Positions 1-15,664 are shown, counted from the stretch's first letter. The stretch is DNA of 63,483 nucleotides from Streptantibioticus silvisoli (GCF_027947535.2 NZ_JAAGKO020000050.1:1-63483), one strand, 5' to 3'. The notes: a model not told the origin generated them from the sequence alone. Numbers and translations: made by a program.

Positions 1-3000
1 GCCCGGGGTGGGCTCCAGGAAGAAGTCGAGCATCGGGTAGTCGTGGCCGAAGGTGTCGCGCACCCGGGTCATCAGCCGCATCGCGGTGATCGAGTGGCCG
101 CCGAGCTCGAAGAACGAGGAGTCGGTCCGCACGGCGGCCGGGTCGGTCCTCAGCTCGGCGGCCCACAGCTCGCGCACCGCCGCCTCGGTGACCGCGAGGT
201 CCCGGGCGAGGGCGGGGGCGGTGTCCGGGGCCGGGGTCGCGGACGAGGGCGTGTTCGTGGCCGATGGCGCGGTTGGGACCGTGGTCGCGGGCGTGTTCGT
301 GGCCGAGGCCGCGGTCCGGGCCGCGGACGAGGTGGGGGCCGTGGCCGGCGCCGGGGCCCTGACCGCCGGGTCGGGCAGCGCGGCGCGGTCCAGCTTGCCG
401 TTGACGCCGAGCGGCAGGCGGTCCAGCACCACCCAGGCGGCGGGCACCAGGTAGTCGGGCACGAGGGCGGCCAGGCGTCCGCGCACTCCGCTCACGAAGG
501 CGTCCCGGTCGTGCGGCGCGGGGGTGCGGGGGGCACCGTGCGGTCGTCGGCGCTGCGGCGGGTCGAGCGGGTCGGGGGCAGCGGTCGCTTCGGCGCCCGC
601 CACTGCGGCGTCCACCGCTTCGGCGTTCGCGATCCGGACGCCTGCCACGGCGGCGTCCGCCAGGCGGGCACGCGTCGCTTCGGCGTTCGCCATCCGGCCC
701 CCTGCCGCTGCGGCGCCCACCGCACCGGCGCCCGCCACGGCGCGCGGGATCGCGTCCGTTTCCATGTCCGCGTCCGGCGGCTCGGCCGGGACCAGGTAGG
801 CCACGAGCCGTGCGTCGCCGTCCGCGTCGCGGCGGCCCAGGACGGCGGCGTCGCGTACGCCGGGCAGGGACAGCAGGGCGTGGGTGACCTCGCCGGGTTC
901 GACGCGGAAGCCGCGGATCTTCACCTGGTCGTCGGCGCGGCCGATGAACTCCAGCTCGCCGTCCGGCAGTTGGCGGACCCGGTCGCCGGTGCGGTACAGG
1001 CGGGCGCCGCCGCCGGCCGGATCGGGCAGGAAGCGTTCCGCGGTCAGGCCGGGCCGGCCGAGGTACCCCAGCGCCACGCCGGTCCCGCCGAGGTACAGCT
1101 CGCCGGGTTCGCCGGGCGGCACCGGGCGCAGCCGGTCGTCCAGGACGTGCGGCGTCACGCCGTCGATCGCGGAGCCGACCGGCTGCGGCGTGCGGTCGGC
1201 CGGGTCGCCGGGCGGGACCGTGCGGACGGTGGCCAGGACGGTGGTCTCGGTCGGCCCGTAGATGTTGACGACCTCGTACGGCGTCCCGGGCCGGGGCCGG
1301 CGGCGCAGTGTGTCGCCGCCGAGCAGCAGGGCCCGCAGCGGCGGCTGCCGGTCGACCGGGAGGGCGAGGAACTCGGTGCCCATCGCGGTCGGCAGCAGGG
1401 AGAAGGTGACGCCGGCGTCGGCGTACCAGCGGGCCAGCGCCGACAGGTCCTGGCGTACCGGCGGGGGGACCACGGCGAGCGAGGCGCCGGTGGTCAGCGC
1501 GGACCACACCTCCAGCGCGGCGGCGTCGAAGCTCTGGCTGCACACCATCGCGACGCGGTCGGCCGGGGTGAAGCCGAAGCGGGTGCGCTGCCACTGGCAC
1601 AGGTCGAGCATCGAACCGTGCGTCAGCGCCACGCCCTTGGGCCGGCCGGTCGAACCGGAGGTGTAGATGACGAAGGCGGGGTCGCCGGGCCGGGCCGGGC
1701 GGCGGGCCGAGGTGTCGCCGGCGGGCACGGCGGCGGGCGGCGGGGTGTCGCGCGGCGCCGGGGAGCCGTCGGGACCGAGCACGACCGTGCCGGCGGGGAC
1801 GGCCCCGATGTCGGCGGTACCGGCGGTGACGGCCGGATGGGCGGGGTCGGCATGGGTGGGGTCGGCCGGGCCGGCGGGGTCGGCGGCGACCAGGATCGCG
1901 GCGCCGCTCTCCCGCAGGACCGCGTGCAGCCGCTGCCGGGAGTCGACCGGGTCCAGGGGCAGGTAGGCGGCACCGGTGCGCAGGGTGGCGACCATGGCGG
2001 TGACGAGTTCCGGGGAGCGCGGCAGCCGGAGCGCGACCACCTGGCCGGGGCCGGCACCGCGGGACCGCAGGACGGACGCCAACCGGGCCGCGCGGTCGGC
2101 CACTTGACGGTACGTCACCTGCGTACCGTCGGCGGCCACGACGGCGACGGCCTCCGGGTCGGCGGCGGCCCGCAGGGTGAACGCCTCGTCAAGGGACGCC
2201 GGTTCGGCCGCCGGTTCGGCCGCCGCCTCGGCCAGCGGGGTCCGCCACCGGGTGGCGGCGTGCCGGGACAGCGGGACGGCCGGGTCGGCGGTGGCGGCGG
2301 TGAGCACCTCGCGGTAGGCGGCGAGGAAGGCGTCGATCGTCGCGGGGTCGTACAGGTCGGTGTTGTAGTCGACGTGCACCCCGACGTCGCCGGCCCGCAG
2401 GGTGAGGTAGACGGTGAGGTCGACCAGGGCCTTGTGGGCGGCGGCGTCCAGCGGTTCGGCGGTGACGCCGGGCAGGTCGAGCGGGGCGGCCGGCGAGGTC
2501 TCGAACTCGGCCAGCACCTGGAAGACCGGGCTGCGGTCGGCGGACCGGCGCAGCCTCAGCGTGGGCACCACCTCCTCGAACGGCACCGCGGCGTGGTCGT
2601 AGGCGTCGAGGGTCACCGACCGTACCCGGCCCAGCAGTTCGCTGAACGCCGGGTCGCCGGACAGGTCGAAGCGCAGCGCGAGGGTGTTGAGGAAGAACCC
2701 GACGACGTCCTCGGTACCGGCCGGGCGGTCGGAGACCGGCGTGCCGATCACCAGGTCCTCGGCGCCGGTGAACCGGTGCAGCGTGGCGGCGAGCCCGGCC
2801 AGCAGCGCGGTGTACAGCGTCGTGCCGTGCCGGCGGCTCAACGCGGAGACGGCGGCGGTCAGTTCGGGGCCGAGTGCGTCGAAGACGGCTCGGCCCTCGC
2901 AGCTCAGCACCGCCGGGCGCGGGTGGTCCGGCGGCAGGGTGACATCGGGCAGGTCACCGCCGAGACGTTCGGTCCAGTACGCCAGGTCCTCGGCGGCGCG

Positions 3001-6000
3001 GGCCGGCCGGGGCGCGTCGGCGCGTCGGGTGGCGAGCTCGGCGTAGTCGGCCGGGACGGCGGGCAGTGCGTCGGGCTCGCCGGTGACGGCGGCGCGGTAG
3101 AAGGCGGACAGGTCCCGGCCGATGACGCCGGCCGACCGGGCGTCGGTGACGATGTGGTGGGTCGACATCACCAGCACGTGCCGGACCGGCGACAGCCTCA
3201 GCAGCCGGGCCAGGAACAGCGGCCCCTGCCCGAGGTCGAAGGACCGGCGGCTTTCGAGGTCGACGGCGTCGCGCAGCGCGTCCTCCTCCAGCAGCCCGGT
3301 GCAGTCCACCACCCGGAAGTCCGGCACCGCGGTGCGGCGCACGACCTGGCCGGGCTCGCCGCCGACGTCGCGGAAGACGGTCCGCAGCGCGCCGTGCCGT
3401 GCCACCACCGAGTCCAGCGCGGAACGCAGCGCGGCCACGTCCAGCGGCCCCTCCAGCCGGATCGCCTGGACCTCGTTGTACGCGCCGCTGCCCGGCCGCA
3501 GCCGTTCGTGGAACCAGACGCGCTGCTGCCCCGGCGTGAGCGGAGCGACCCGCTCACCGGCGGGATCCCACGCCGCCCGGTCGTCCGCCGCACGGTCGCC
3601 CGGCGAGTCACCTGGCGTACGGTCACTCGTCCCGCCGTTCTCCGTCCCGCCGTTCTCCGTCGTACGCTCCCGCGGCGCGGCGTCCTCCTCCGCGCCGCCC
3701 TCACCCGCGCCGTTCTCCCCCGTACCGTCGCGACCCGTGGTGACCTCGACGCGTTCGCGGGGGGCCGGTGCCGGGGCGGGGGGTGCGGTCTCGGGGGCGG
3801 CGTAGCGCTGCCGCAGGCGGTCGAGCTGGGTCATGCTGTCGCGCAGCCGGGCCGCGGGGACGCCGAAGTCGACCAGGGCGGCGACCTCGTCGGCGCCGGC
3901 CTCGCGCAGCGCGTCGACGACCGGGGCGCAGGTCTCGGGGGTGCCGATCAGGGACCGCTGGTCGCAGTACCGGCCGTAGGCGCGCTCGAAGACGAAGTCG
4001 AGGTCCTCGTCGGCCATGGAGTCCAGGTCGACGGTCAGCCCGAGGCTGTTGGTCACGTCGCCGAACATCGACAGCGACGAGCGCATGTAGCGGCTCAGCG
4101 GGGCCAGGGCCTCGCCGCGGGCCCGGTCGTGGTCGGCGGCGAGGTAGGTGTGCAGCAGGACGACGACCCGGCCGGCCCGCGGGTCGAGGCCGGCCTCCTG
4201 GCGGGTGGCGCGGTACAGGGCGATGTTGCTCGCGAGCTGGGCCGGGTCCTGCGTCATCAGGTTGGTGACGATGCCGAGGTCGTGCCGGGCAGCCCGCCGG
4301 TACGACTCCGGCCGGCCGACGGTCGCCGCGAACATCGGCGGCGCGGCCTGCACCGGCCGCGGGAACAGCCGCACGTCGACGGTCTTCCCGCTCCCCGCGG
4401 CCCGGCGCACCGCCTCACCGCGCCAGAGCCGGCGGACCTCGTCCAGCTGCTCGTACATCACCTCGCGGTGCCGGCCGAACCGGTCGGGGTGGAAGACGAA
4501 GTCGTCCGGCCGCCAGCCCGGGGCGCACCCGATGCCCGCCCGGCCGCCGGACAGCGCGTCGACCATGGCCCATTCCTCGGCCACCCGCACCGGGTCGTGC
4601 AGCGGCAGGACGACCGACCCGGCGTGCAGCCGGATCCGCTCGGTCTCCCGGGCCAGCGCGGCGGCCAGCACCGCCGGGTTGGGCGAGATGCCGCCGAACG
4701 AGTGGAAGTGCCGCTCCGGCATCCACAGCGTGTGGAACCCGTGCCGGTCGGCGAACCGCGCCGTCTCCACCACCAGGTGGTACCGCTCGGACTCGGGGGT
4801 GTCCAGCGGGTAGTCGCCGAAGAAGTAGACGCTGAAGTCGGTACGCCCGGTGGCGGGCACCGCCGGCCCGGGCACCGGCGACCCGGACACCGGCACGGTC
4901 CGCGCGACGGCCGTCACGGGGACCGGCCGCGCCGGGGCGGTCGGTGCCGGGGCGGTCGGTGCGGGGGCGGTCGGTGCGGGGGCGGTCGGTGCCGTGGCCT
5001 CCGGTGCGGACGTCGCCGGTGCGGTGGCCGCCGGGGCCGGTGCGGGCATCGCCGGTGCGGGGGCGGGCGGTGCCGGGGCGGTCGGTGCGGGGGCGGTCGG
5101 TGCCGTGGCCTCCGGTGCGGACGTCGCCGGTGCGGTGGCCGCCGGGGCCGGTGCGGGCGTCGCCGGTGCGGTTGTGCCCGGTGTCACCGCCTCCGGAGCC
5201 GGCCGGGCCGGACGGGACCGCGCGGACGGGCGCAGGAAGCCGGCGGCGCGCAGTTCGCGCAGCGAACCGGTGACGGCGTCGGTGACGCGGGCGAGGTCGT
5301 CGTCGGTGTGGGCGGTGGACAGGAAGAAGTTGCGCCACTCCCAGACGAAGACGCCCTTGAGCATGAGGTGGTGGTAGAGCAGCTCCATGTCCGCCCGGTG
5401 CTCGAAGCGGAACATCGACCCGAAGTGGTTGACCCGCAGCGGGTAGTCCTCCTCGGTGAGGAACCGGTTCAGCCCGGCGGCGAACGCGTCGGTGCGGGCG
5501 TTGAGCCGTTCCTGGAGCCCGGGGCCGCTGCGTTTGAGGTGGTCCAGGACGGCGCGCGCGGCCACCATGGACACCGGGTGCTGGATGTACGTACCGCCGA
5601 AGAACGTGGTGTCGCGCGGCGGGTAACTGGCGTCACCGTACTGCCACATGCCGCCGTCGATGCCGTCCATGATGTCGGCGCGGCCGGCGATGGCGCCGAT
5701 CGGGAAGCCGCCGCCGAGCGCCTTGCCGTAGGTGGCCAGGTCGGCGGTGACCCCGAAGTAGGCCTGGGCGCCGCCGAGATGGGGACGGAAGCCGGTGAGC
5801 ATCTCGTCGAAGAACAGCACGGTGCCGTGCCGCCGGGTGATCTCCCGCAGCCGGCGCAGGAACTCACCGGGCCGCAGGGCGGGATTGCGGCTCTGCACCG
5901 GTTCGACGAGCACCGCGGCCAGGGTCGGGCCGAGCGCGTCGACGGCCGCCAGGGCCTCGGGCGTTCCGTAGTCGAGGACGACGAGGTCGCCGACCGCGCC

Positions 6001-6822
6001 GGCCGGGATGCCGGCGGAGACCGGGACGGTGACGTGGCCGTCGGCGGACCGCACGGAGCGGCCGAGGACGTTGTCGGCGTGCCCGTGGTAGGCGCTGTGG
6101 AACATGACGATCTTGTCGCGGCCGGTGGCGTTGCGGGCCAGCCGGATCGCCGCGCTGTTGGCCTCGGTGCCGGAGTTGGCGAAGGCGACCCGTTCCATGC
6201 CGGTCAGTTCGGCCAGCAGTTCGGCGGCCTCACCGGTCTCGGCGTTGCGCGGGCCGAGCCGGATGCCGTGCGACAGGTGCTCGTTGACCGCCTCGGTCAC
6301 GAACGGCGGCTCGTGGCCGAAGAGCAGGATGCCGAAGCCCATGGTGATGTCGGTGTACCCGTTGCCGTCGACGTCCTCGAGCCACGAGCCGGCGGCGCGG
6401 CGGGCGGCGATCGGGTACTGCATCTCCTTGGTGGCCCGGCGGAACCCGACGACCGCGCGGCTGTCGGCGAGCACCGGGCGGAAGCGCTGCGCGAGCTGCT
6501 TGGAGGTGCGGGTCCTGGCGGTGTACCGGGCGACCAGGTCGTCGACGTGGGCGCGTTGGGCGCCGGTGTCGGAGGAGGCGGCCATCCCGGAGTCCACCGG
6601 CACCGACACCCGCGGCCCGTGCGCCCGCGGCACGGTGAGCGCGGCGGGCGCGGGCGCGGCGGGCGCGGGCGGGGTCGGGGTCACGGGCGCGGGTGCGGGG
6701 GCGGGGGCGAGGGCCGAGGCGGGCGCGGAGGCCGGGGCGGTTCCGGTCACGGTGGCGACCTGCTGGGTTATCCGGTCCGACAGCCGCAGCATTTCCTGGA
6801 GTTGATCGTCCACGGTGCTCAT
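1..6822 (-). CDS. Hybrid synthase: aminotransferase-luciferase-like monooxygenase-C-A-PCP (3' end outside window)
   Basis: 2274 residues are visible and the gene continues past base 1. Order: short N-terminal helix (1-27); Ala/Pro linker; class III PLP aminotransferase (about 95-511, [10 protein letters not shown] with Lys367); long Ala/Pro linker (about 515-650) with a 37-residue tandem duplication; bacterial luciferase-like flavin monooxygenase (about 655-1000); condensation domain (about 1090-1510, HHIVTDA near 1220, so the usual final Gly is Ala); adenylation domain (from about 1545, [11 protein letters not shown]); PCP with Ser2244 in ELGGHS. The A domain holds a roughly 70-residue Ala-rich insertion near 2010-2080. 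Read by eye, its pocket is D-A-L-L-L-G-I-V-L-K; I assign no substrate. In iturin- and microcystin-type synthases such an aminotransferase converts a beta-keto thioester to a beta-amino acyl chain. The neighbouring KS-AT-ACP protein has no reductive domain and ends 21 nt upstream, so it is the likely donor. The ATG start is set by that spacing. Confidence 0.93.
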   Translation of the reverse strand, partial: MSTVDDQLQEMLRLSDRITQQVATVTGTAPASAPASALAPAPAPAPVTPTPPAPAAPAPAALTVPRAHGPRVSVPVDSGMAASSDTGAQRAHVDDLVARYTARTRTSKQLAQRFRPVLADSRAVVGFRRATKEMQYPIAARRAAGSWLEDVDGNGYTDITMGFGILLFGHEPPFVTEAVNEHLSHGIRLGPRNAETGEAAELLAELTGMERVAFANSGTEANSAAIRLARNATGRDKIVMFHSAYHGHADNVLGRSVRSADGHVTVPVSAGIPAGAVGDLVVLDYGTPEALAAVDALGPTLAAVLVEPVQSRNPALRPGEFLRRLREITRRHGTVLFFDEMLTGFRPHLGGAQAYFGVTADLATYGKALGGGFPIGAIAGRADIMDGIDGGMWQYGDASYPPRDTTFFGGTYIQHPVSMVAARAVLDHLKRSGPGLQERLNARTDAFAAGLNRFLTEEDYPLRVNHFGSMFRFEHRADMELLYHHLMLKGVFVWEWRNFFLSTAHTDDDLARVTDAVTGSLRELRAAGFLRPSARSRPARPAPEAVTPGTTAPATPAPAPAATAPATSAPEATAPTAPAPTAPAPPAPAPAMPAPAPAATAPATSAPEATAPTAPAPTAPAPTAPAPTAPARPVPVTAVARTVPVSGSPVPGPAVPATGRTDFSVYFFGDYPLDTPESERYHLVVETARFADRHGFHTLWMPERHFHSFGGISPNPAVLAAALARETERIRLHAGSVVLPLHDPVRVAEEWAMVDALSGGRAGIGCAPGWRPDDFVFHPDRFGRHREVMYEQLDEVRRLWRGEAVRRAAGSGKTVDVRLFPRPVQAAPPMFAATVGRPESYRRAARHDLGIVTNLMTQDPAQLASNIALYRATRQEAGLDPRAGRVVVLLHTYLAADHDRARGEALAPLSRYMRSSLSMFGDVTNSLGLTVDLDSMADEDLDFVFERAYGRYCDQRSLIGTPETCAPVVDALREAGADEVAALVDFGVPAARLRDSMTQLDRLRQRYAAPETAPPAPAPAPRERVEVTTGRDGTGENGAGEGGAEEDAAPRERTTENGGTENGGTSDRTPGDSPGDRAADDRAAWDPAGERVAPLTPGQQRVWFHERLRPGSGAYNEVQAIRLEGPLDVAALRSALDSVVARHGALRTVFRDVGGEPGQVVRRTAVPDFRVVDCTGLLEEDALRDAVDLESRRSFDLGQGPLFLARLLRLSPVRHVLVMSTHHIVTDARSAGVIGRDLSAFYRAAVTGEPDALPAVPADYAELATRRADAPRPARAAEDLAYWTERLGGDLPDVTLPPDHPRPAVLSCEGRAVFDALGPELTAAVSALSRRHGTTLYTALLAGLAATLHRFTGAEDLVIGTPVSDRPAGTEDVVGFFLNTLALRFDLSGDPAFSELLGRVRSVTLDAYDHAAVPFEEVVPTLRLRRSADRSPVFQVLAEFETSPAAPLDLPGVTAEPLDAAAHKALVDLTVYLTLRAGDVGVHVDYNTDLYDPATIDAFLAAYREVLTAATADPAVPLSRHAATRWRTPLAEAAAEPAAEPASLDEAFTLRAAADPEAVAVVAADGTQVTYRQVADRAARLASVLRSRGAGPGQVVALRLPRSPELVTAMVATLRTGAAYLPLDPVDSRQRLHAVLRESGAAILVAADPAGPADPTHADPAHPAVTAGTADIGAVPAGTVVLGPDGSPAPRDTPPPAAVPAGDTSARRPARPGDPAFVIYTSGSTGRPKGVALTHGSMLDLCQWQRTRFGFTPADRVAMVCSQSFDAAALEVWSALTTGASLAVVPPPVRQDLSALARWYADAGVTFSLLPTAMGTEFLALPVDRQPPLRALLLGGDTLRRRPRPGTPYEVVNIYGPTETTVLATVRTVPPGDPADRTPQPVGSAIDGVTPHVLDDRLRPVPPGEPGELYLGGTGVALGYLGRPGLTAERFLPDPAGGGARLYRTGDRVRQLPDGELEFIGRADDQVKIRGFRVEPGEVTHALLSLPGVRDAAVLGRRDADGDARLVAYLVPAEPPDADMETDAIPRAVAGAGAVGAAAAGGRMANAEATRARLADAAVAGVRIANAEAVDAAVAGAEATAAPDPLDPPQRRRPHGAPRTPAPHDRDAFVSGVRGRLAALVPDYLVPAAWVVLDRLPLGVNGKLDRAALPDPAVRAPAPATAPTSSAARTAASATNTPATTVPTAPSATNTPSSATPAPDTAPALARDLAVTEAAVRELWAAELRTDPAAVRTDSSFFELGGHSITAMRLMTRVRDTFGHDYPMLDFFLEPTPG

Positions 6823-6843
6823 GGCGTTCGTCTCGCTCTCTGG

Positions 6844-10265
<3,422 letters not shown>

Positions 10266-10269
<4 letters not shown>

Positions 10270-11573
10270 GAGCTCACTTCCTTCATCGGGGCGGCCGGTT
10301 CGGGCACCGCCGGCTCGGGGGTGCCGGGGCCGGCGCGCAGCCTGCGCAGGGCGAGGGCGGCGAGGAAGACGGCGCCGCAGCCGATGGCGGTGCCGTGCGA
10401 GACGGCGACGACCGACAGCGGGGTGTGGTGCTCCAGCAGCAGCGCGGTGAGCACGGTGCCGGAGCCGAAGCCGAGGTTCTCCGCCATCGACGAGCAGCCG
10501 AAGACGTAGCCGCGGTCGTCGTCGGGCACGGTCTGCAGGCGCGAGAGGTAGGCGTTCTCGGTGAACCCGTCGGCCATGCCGGCCAGCAGGGCGAACGCGA
10601 CGCCGAGTACCAGCGGCGGGCCGGTGAAGACCAGGATGAAGCCGGCCGACATCGCGCAGGTGCCCAGGGCGAACGCCGCCTCGCCGATGCCGCGTCCGGT
10701 GCGGGCGGCCCAGCGGACCACCAGGCGCTGCACGACGATGTTGCCGATCGCCCAGGTGGCCCAGAACCGGCTGACGAACGCGGCCGGGTGGCCGGCGTCG
10801 AGCGCGGTGGAGTACACCGGCAGGCCGACGTTGTGCGAGGCGGAGCCGAAGCCGTCGACGGCCCGGATGGCGATCATCGCCAGCAGTACCGGGGTCGGGC
10901 GCAGCACGCCCAGGCCCTTGCGCAGGGCGGCGAGACCGGCGCCGGGCGCGCCGGGCGGCGGCGGGCCGGCGCGGCGGGTGCGGATCGGCAGCCACGCCAT
11001 GGTGGCGACCGACACCGCGAAGGTGACGGCGTCCAGCACGAAGGCGGCCCGGTAGCCGAGGGCGGAGACCACGACGCCGGCCGAGGCGAAGCCCAGCACC
11101 ATGGCGAAGGCGCGTCCGGTGGCGAGCAGCGCGTTGGCGCGGACCCGCAGGGCGGCGCCGACCATCTCGGGGACCGCGCTGCGCAGTGCCACCTGCGACA
11201 GGGTGCCGCCGGCGCCGGCGACCACCGCGACCGTGTACAGCGCCACCGTGCGGCTGCCGCCGGGGGCGCACAGCAATGCGACCAGGGCGAGGGCCTGCGA
11301 GCTGTCGCCGGCCATCATGACGATCTTGCGGGAGTGGCGCGAGACGACACCGCCGCTGACGAACCCGGTGCAGAAGCCGACCGCCAGCCGGGCGGCCATG
11401 ATCAGACCGGTCTGCAGGGCGCTGCCGGTCACCTGGAGGGCGAACAGGTTGAGCGCCACCATGTTGAGGTAACTGCCGTAGGAGGAGACGGCGTTGCCGG
11501 CCACCAGGAAGCGGAACCAGCGCATGCCGGCGGCCGGGGCGCCCGGTGCGGCGGCGCCCGGGTCAGCGGACAT
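10266..11573 (-). CDS. MFS transporter (MFS_3/EntS-like exporter)
   Basis: 435 residues with about 12 hydrophobic segments and short basic loops such as SRHSRKI after the second helix. This is typical of MFS exporters next to NRPS and siderophore clusters. It lies in the inner membrane and probably exports the cluster product. Its start overlaps the 3' end of the C-A-PCP-TE NRPS gene and its stop overlaps the start of the KS-AT-ACP PKS by 4 nt, so it is embedded in the synthase operon and made together with it. The substrate cannot be read from sequence. Confidence 0.9.
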
Positions 11574-14500
11574 CGCCGGCTCCGGCGGGGAGGGCGGCGG
11601 CGGTGCGCAGCGCCTCGCCGACGGTCTTGCCGATGACGGCGAGGGGTTCGGCGTCGAGCATCCGGGCGTGCCGGCAGTCGACGGGCACGTTGTCCACCGT
11701 CGCGTCGGTGAAGGACGTCCAGACCTCGGCGGTGGGCGCGCCGGCCGGGCGGTCGGCGGCGGCGGTGAAGAACAGGATGTCGCCGTGGTAGCGCGGTGGC
11801 CGGTAGGTGTGCCGCAGTTCGCGGTGGTAGGTCATCGCCCGCAGGACCAGGGGCAGTTCGTCGGGGGCGAGGCCGTCGACGCCGCCGATGGCCTCGTGCA
11901 GGAAGTCCAGCGCGCCGTCGTCCTCCCAGTCGGGCAGGTCGGCGTCGAAGTCCTCGTCGTGTTCGCCGCCGGGCGGCAGCAGGGGCCGGCCGGCCGGGTC
12001 GAGGACCGGGTAGCCGTCCAGCAGGGCCAGCAGGGCGACGCGCTCGCCCTCGGCCTCCAGCTGGGCGGCGACGGCGTAGGCGGCCAGGCCGCCGAAGGAC
12101 CAGCCGAGCAGCTGGTAGGGGCCGTGCGGCTGGACGGCGCGGATCCGCTCGGCGTAGCCGCGGGCCAGGGCGGGCAGGTCGGCGGGCGGGGCGGTGTCGC
12201 GGGACAGGGCGGGCGACTGGAGGGCGTAGACCGGGGTTTCGGGGTCGAGGTGGGGCAGCAGGCCGGTGTAGGACCAGCCGATGCCGCTGCCGGGGTGGAG
12301 GCAGAACAGCGGCCGGCCGCTGCCGCGGGCCCGCACCGGCAGCAGGGCGCCGAACGGTTCGTCGCCGTCGGCGGGCCGTTCCCCGGTCTCCAGGCGGGCG
12401 GCGAGGCCGGCGACGGTGGGGGTCTCGAACAGGTCGCGCATCCGCAGGCGGGCGCCGAAGGAGGAGTCGATCAGGCCGATCAGCCGGGCGGCGAGCAGGG
12501 AGTGGCCGCCGAGGTCGAAGAAGCCGTCGTCGGTGCCGACCTGGTCGCGGTCGCGGCCCAGGACCCGGGCGAACAGGTCGCACAGCGCCGCCTGGACGGC
12601 GGTGGCCGGCGCGCGGTGCCGCGGGCCGGCGGTGAATCCGGGGGCGGGCAGCGCGGACCGGTCGAGCTTGCCGTTGGCGGTCAGCGGCAGGGCGGGCAGC
12701 GTCACGACGGTGGCCGGCACCATGTAGTCGGGCAGCGCGCGGGCGGCCAGCGCGCGCAGCGCGGCGCTCTCCACGGTGGCGTCCGGGTCGGTGGGGACGG
12801 CGTAGGCGACCAGCCGGCGGTCGCCGGGGGTGTCCTCGCGCACCACGACGGCCACCTGGGCGACGCGGGGGTCGGCGGCCAGGACGGCCTCGATCTCGCC
12901 GGGCTCGATGCGGAAACCGCGTACCTTGACCTGCTGGTCGGCGCGGCCGAGCACTTCCAGCTGCGCGTCGGCGTTCCACCGCGCGAGGTCGCCGGTGCGG
13001 TACATCCGGGCGCCGGGCGGTCCGAACGGGCAGGCGGTGAAGCGTTGCGCGGTCGCCGCCGGGCGGTCGAGGTAGCCGCGGGCCAGTCCGGTGCCGGCCG
13101 CGTACAGTTCGCCGGCCACGCCCTGCGGGACCGGGTTGAGCGCGGCGTCGAGCACGTACAGGCGGATGTTGGCCTGCGGGCGGCCGACGGGCACGATGCC
13201 GGGCGGCGGTTCGCTTCCGGGTAGCAGGCGGTACTCGGCGCAGTTGACGGTGATCTCGGTGGGGCCGTAGACGTTGCGCACGACGGTGGCGGGGTGGGCG
13301 GTCCGCCACGGGCGCAGGGCCTCGCCGGTGAGGATCTCGCCGCCGAGCAGGAGTTCGCCGCTGGGTGAGTAGGCGGCGGGGGCCTCGGCGAGGAGCGGCA
13401 GGTGGCTGGGGGTGGCCTTGAGGAAGGTGACCGGGTGGGCGGACAGGTGGACCGCCTCGGCGGGGTCGCGTTCGGTCAGCGAGGCGAGCAGGACGCAGCC
13501 TCCGGCGGCCAGCGGTCCCCACAGGCCGGTGACGGTCAGGTCGAACGACAGTGAGGTGTGCAGCAGCGCGGTGCCGGTGATCGACGGGTAGGTGCGCGCG
13601 CACCAGGTCACGTAGTCGGCCAGCGCGGAGTGCGCGACGACGACGCCCTTGGGGCGGCCGGTGGAGCCGGAGGTGAAGATGACGTAGGCCGGGTTGCCGG
13701 GCCGGGCGCGCGGCCGCGGTGCGGTGGCGGGCGCGGTGGCGAGCGCTTCGGTGGTGCGGGGGCTGTCGAGCCGCAGGTCCGGCACGCCGCAGCCGGGCGG
13801 GACGGTGACGCCGGTGGTGGTGAGCAGCAGCAGGGGGCGGGCGTCGGCGAGCATGACCGCCAGCCGGTCGGCCGGGTAGGCGGGGTCCAGCGGTACGTAG
13901 CCGCCGCCGGCCTTCCAGACGGCGAGCAGGGCGACGACCGCGTCGGCGCAGCGCGGCAGGGCGACGGCGACGAGGGTCTCGGGGCCGACACCGCGGTCGG
14001 TGAGCAGGTGGGCGAGGCGGTTGGCGCGTTCGTCGAGTTCCCGGTAGGTCAGCACGCTGGCGCCGTCGATGACGGCGGGGGCGCCGGGGGTGGCGGCGGC
14101 GTGGCCGGCGAACAGCTGCGGCACGGTGCCGCCGGGCGGTGCGGTGTCCTGGCCGTTCCACGCCACCAGCAGCCGGTGGCGCTCGTCGCCGGACAGCAGC
14201 GCGACGCTGTCGAGGGGCACGGACGGATCGGCGGCGACGGCCTCCAGCACCCGCAGCAGTTGGCGGCCCATGCGTTCGACGGTGGCGCGCTCGAACAGGT
14301 CGGTGGCGTAGTGGATGTGGCCGACGAGTCCGCCGGGGGCGCCGTCGGGCCCGAGGGTCTCGGCGAGGGTCAAGGTGAGGTCGAACTTGGCGGCGCCGCC
14401 GGTTCCGGGTTCGAAGTCGACGGTGAGGCCGGGCAGTTCGAAGTCGGAGTCGCCGGCGTTCTGGTGGAAGACCAGCATGACCTGGAAGACCGGGTGGCGG

Positions 14501-15525
14501 GCCAGCGAGCGCGGCGGGTTGAGGATCTCCACGATGCGTTCGAAGGGCAGGTCCTGGTGGGTGTAGGCGCCCAGCGCGGTCTGCCGGACCCGGTCGAGCA
14601 GGGTGCGGAAGCCGGGGTTGCCGGAGGTGTCGGTGCGCAGCACGAGGGTGTTGACGAAGAAGCCGACCAGGTCTTCCAGCGCCTCGTCGCCGCGGCCGGC
14701 GGTGACGGTGCCGAGCGGGATGTCGGTGCCGGCGCCGAGCCGGGTCAGCAGCAGGGCGAACGCGGCCTGGAGCACCATGAAGGAGCTGGCGCCGGCCGCG
14801 CGCCCGACGGCGGCCACCGCGTTCCACAGTGCGCGGGGCACCTCCAGGTCGACGGCGTCGCCGCGGTGGCTGCTGCTGGCGGGCCGGGGGCGGTCGAAGG
14901 GCAGCGCCAGCTGGTCGGGCAGGCCGGCGAGCCGGTCGCGCCAGTAGGCGGACTGCAGCGACAGCTCGCTGTGCGGGTCGTCCTCCTCGCCGAGCACCTC
15001 GCGCTGCCACAGCGCGTAGTCGGCGTACTGCACCGGCAGCGGCTCCCAGTCGGGGGCGGTGCCGGCCAGCCGGGCGGTGTAGGCGGCGCGCAGGTCGCGG
15101 AAGAGCGGTCCGGTCGACCAGCCGTCGTTGGCGATGTGGTGGATGACCAGCGACAGCACGCTCACCTCGGGCGCCAGGGTGAACAGGTCGGCGCGCACCG
15201 GCAGTTCGGCGGCCAGGTCGAAGGGGTGGCGGGCGCAGGCGGTGAGTTCGGCGGCCAGGTCGGCCTCGCGCAGCGGGCGGTGGCCGAACGGGGTGCGGGC
15301 GGCGGGCCCTTCGAGGATCTCCTGCCGGGGTACGCCGTCGGTGGCGGGGAAGACGGTGCGCAGGCTCTCGTGCCGCTCCAGCAGGTCGTCGAGCGCGGCG
15401 CGCAGCGCGGTGGCGTCCAGCGGGCCGGTCAGCCGCAGGACCATCGGGATGTTGTAGACCGCGTTGGGGCCTTCCAGCCGGTCGATGAGCCACAGTCGCT
15501 GCTGTGCGAACGACAACGGGACCAC
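11563..15525 (-). CDS. NRPS termination module C-A-PCP-TE
   Basis: 1320 residues. Condensation domain about 3-440 (HHIANDG, LCL-like), adenylation about 460-900 ([11 protein letters not shown]), PCP Ser1009 in DLGGHSLL, type I thioesterase about 1055-1310 with nucleophile Ser1143 in GWSFGG. The pocket residues, aligned by eye to GrsA, read D-L-T-K-L-G-V-V-N-K. The DLTKxG start is shared with Asp/Asn-activating domains, so an Asp/Asn-type substrate is likely; the last three positions fit less well. This is the only apparently functional chain-terminating TE fused to a synthase in the window, so it probably releases the product even though more synthase genes follow it in the same direction. 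GTG start with GGAGG 8 nt upstream; the C1 motif PLSFAQQRLW begins at residue 3. Confidence 0.94.
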   Translation of the reverse strand: MVPLSFAQQRLWLIDRLEGPNAVYNIPMVLRLTGPLDATALRAALDDLLERHESLRTVFPATDGVPRQEILEGPAARTPFGHRPLREADLAAELTACARHPFDLAAELPVRADLFTLAPEVSVLSLVIHHIANDGWSTGPLFRDLRAAYTARLAGTAPDWEPLPVQYADYALWQREVLGEEDDPHSELSLQSAYWRDRLAGLPDQLALPFDRPRPASSSHRGDAVDLEVPRALWNAVAAVGRAAGASSFMVLQAAFALLLTRLGAGTDIPLGTVTAGRGDEALEDLVGFFVNTLVLRTDTSGNPGFRTLLDRVRQTALGAYTHQDLPFERIVEILNPPRSLARHPVFQVMLVFHQNAGDSDFELPGLTVDFEPGTGGAAKFDLTLTLAETLGPDGAPGGLVGHIHYATDLFERATVERMGRQLLRVLEAVAADPSVPLDSVALLSGDERHRLLVAWNGQDTAPPGGTVPQLFAGHAAATPGAPAVIDGASVLTYRELDERANRLAHLLTDRGVGPETLVAVALPRCADAVVALLAVWKAGGGYVPLDPAYPADRLAVMLADARPLLLLTTTGVTVPPGCGVPDLRLDSPRTTEALATAPATAPRPRARPGNPAYVIFTSGSTGRPKGVVVAHSALADYVTWCARTYPSITGTALLHTSLSFDLTVTGLWGPLAAGGCVLLASLTERDPAEAVHLSAHPVTFLKATPSHLPLLAEAPAAYSPSGELLLGGEILTGEALRPWRTAHPATVVRNVYGPTEITVNCAEYRLLPGSEPPPGIVPVGRPQANIRLYVLDAALNPVPQGVAGELYAAGTGLARGYLDRPAATAQRFTACPFGPPGARMYRTGDLARWNADAQLEVLGRADQQVKVRGFRIEPGEIEAVLAADPRVAQVAVVVREDTPGDRRLVAYAVPTDPDATVESAALRALAARALPDYMVPATVVTLPALPLTANGKLDRSALPAPGFTAGPRHRAPATAVQAALCDLFARVLGRDRDQVGTDDGFFDLGGHSLLAARLIGLIDSSFGARLRMRDLFETPTVAGLAARLETGERPADGDEPFGALLPVRARGSGRPLFCLHPGSGIGWSYTGLLPHLDPETPVYALQSPALSRDTAPPADLPALARGYAERIRAVQPHGPYQLLGWSFGGLAAYAVAAQLEAEGERVALLALLDGYPVLDPAGRPLLPPGGEHDEDFDADLPDWEDDGALDFLHEAIGGVDGLAPDELPLVLRAMTYHRELRHTYRPPRYHGDILFFTAAADRPAGAPTAEVWTSFTDATVDNVPVDCRHARMLDAEPLAVIGKTVGEALRTAAALPAGAGDVR

Positions 15526-15664
15526 GGCGACGCCTCCGCTTTCCTGCGCGATGGTTGGTGGGGTTGCGCGCGGCCGCCGGGGTGCGGGCGGCCTTCCGTG
15601 CCCCGCGGCGGTCCGGGGCGGGGGGTGTGCCGGCGGTCCCGCGGGTCGCCCCGCGGGGCCGCGT

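Noticed and set aside
10270-11271. Extension of the KS-AT-ACP PKS upstream to 11271
   Set aside because: It would overlap the MFS gene for 1 kb; KS sequence starts right after the ATG at 10269, which overlaps the MFS stop.
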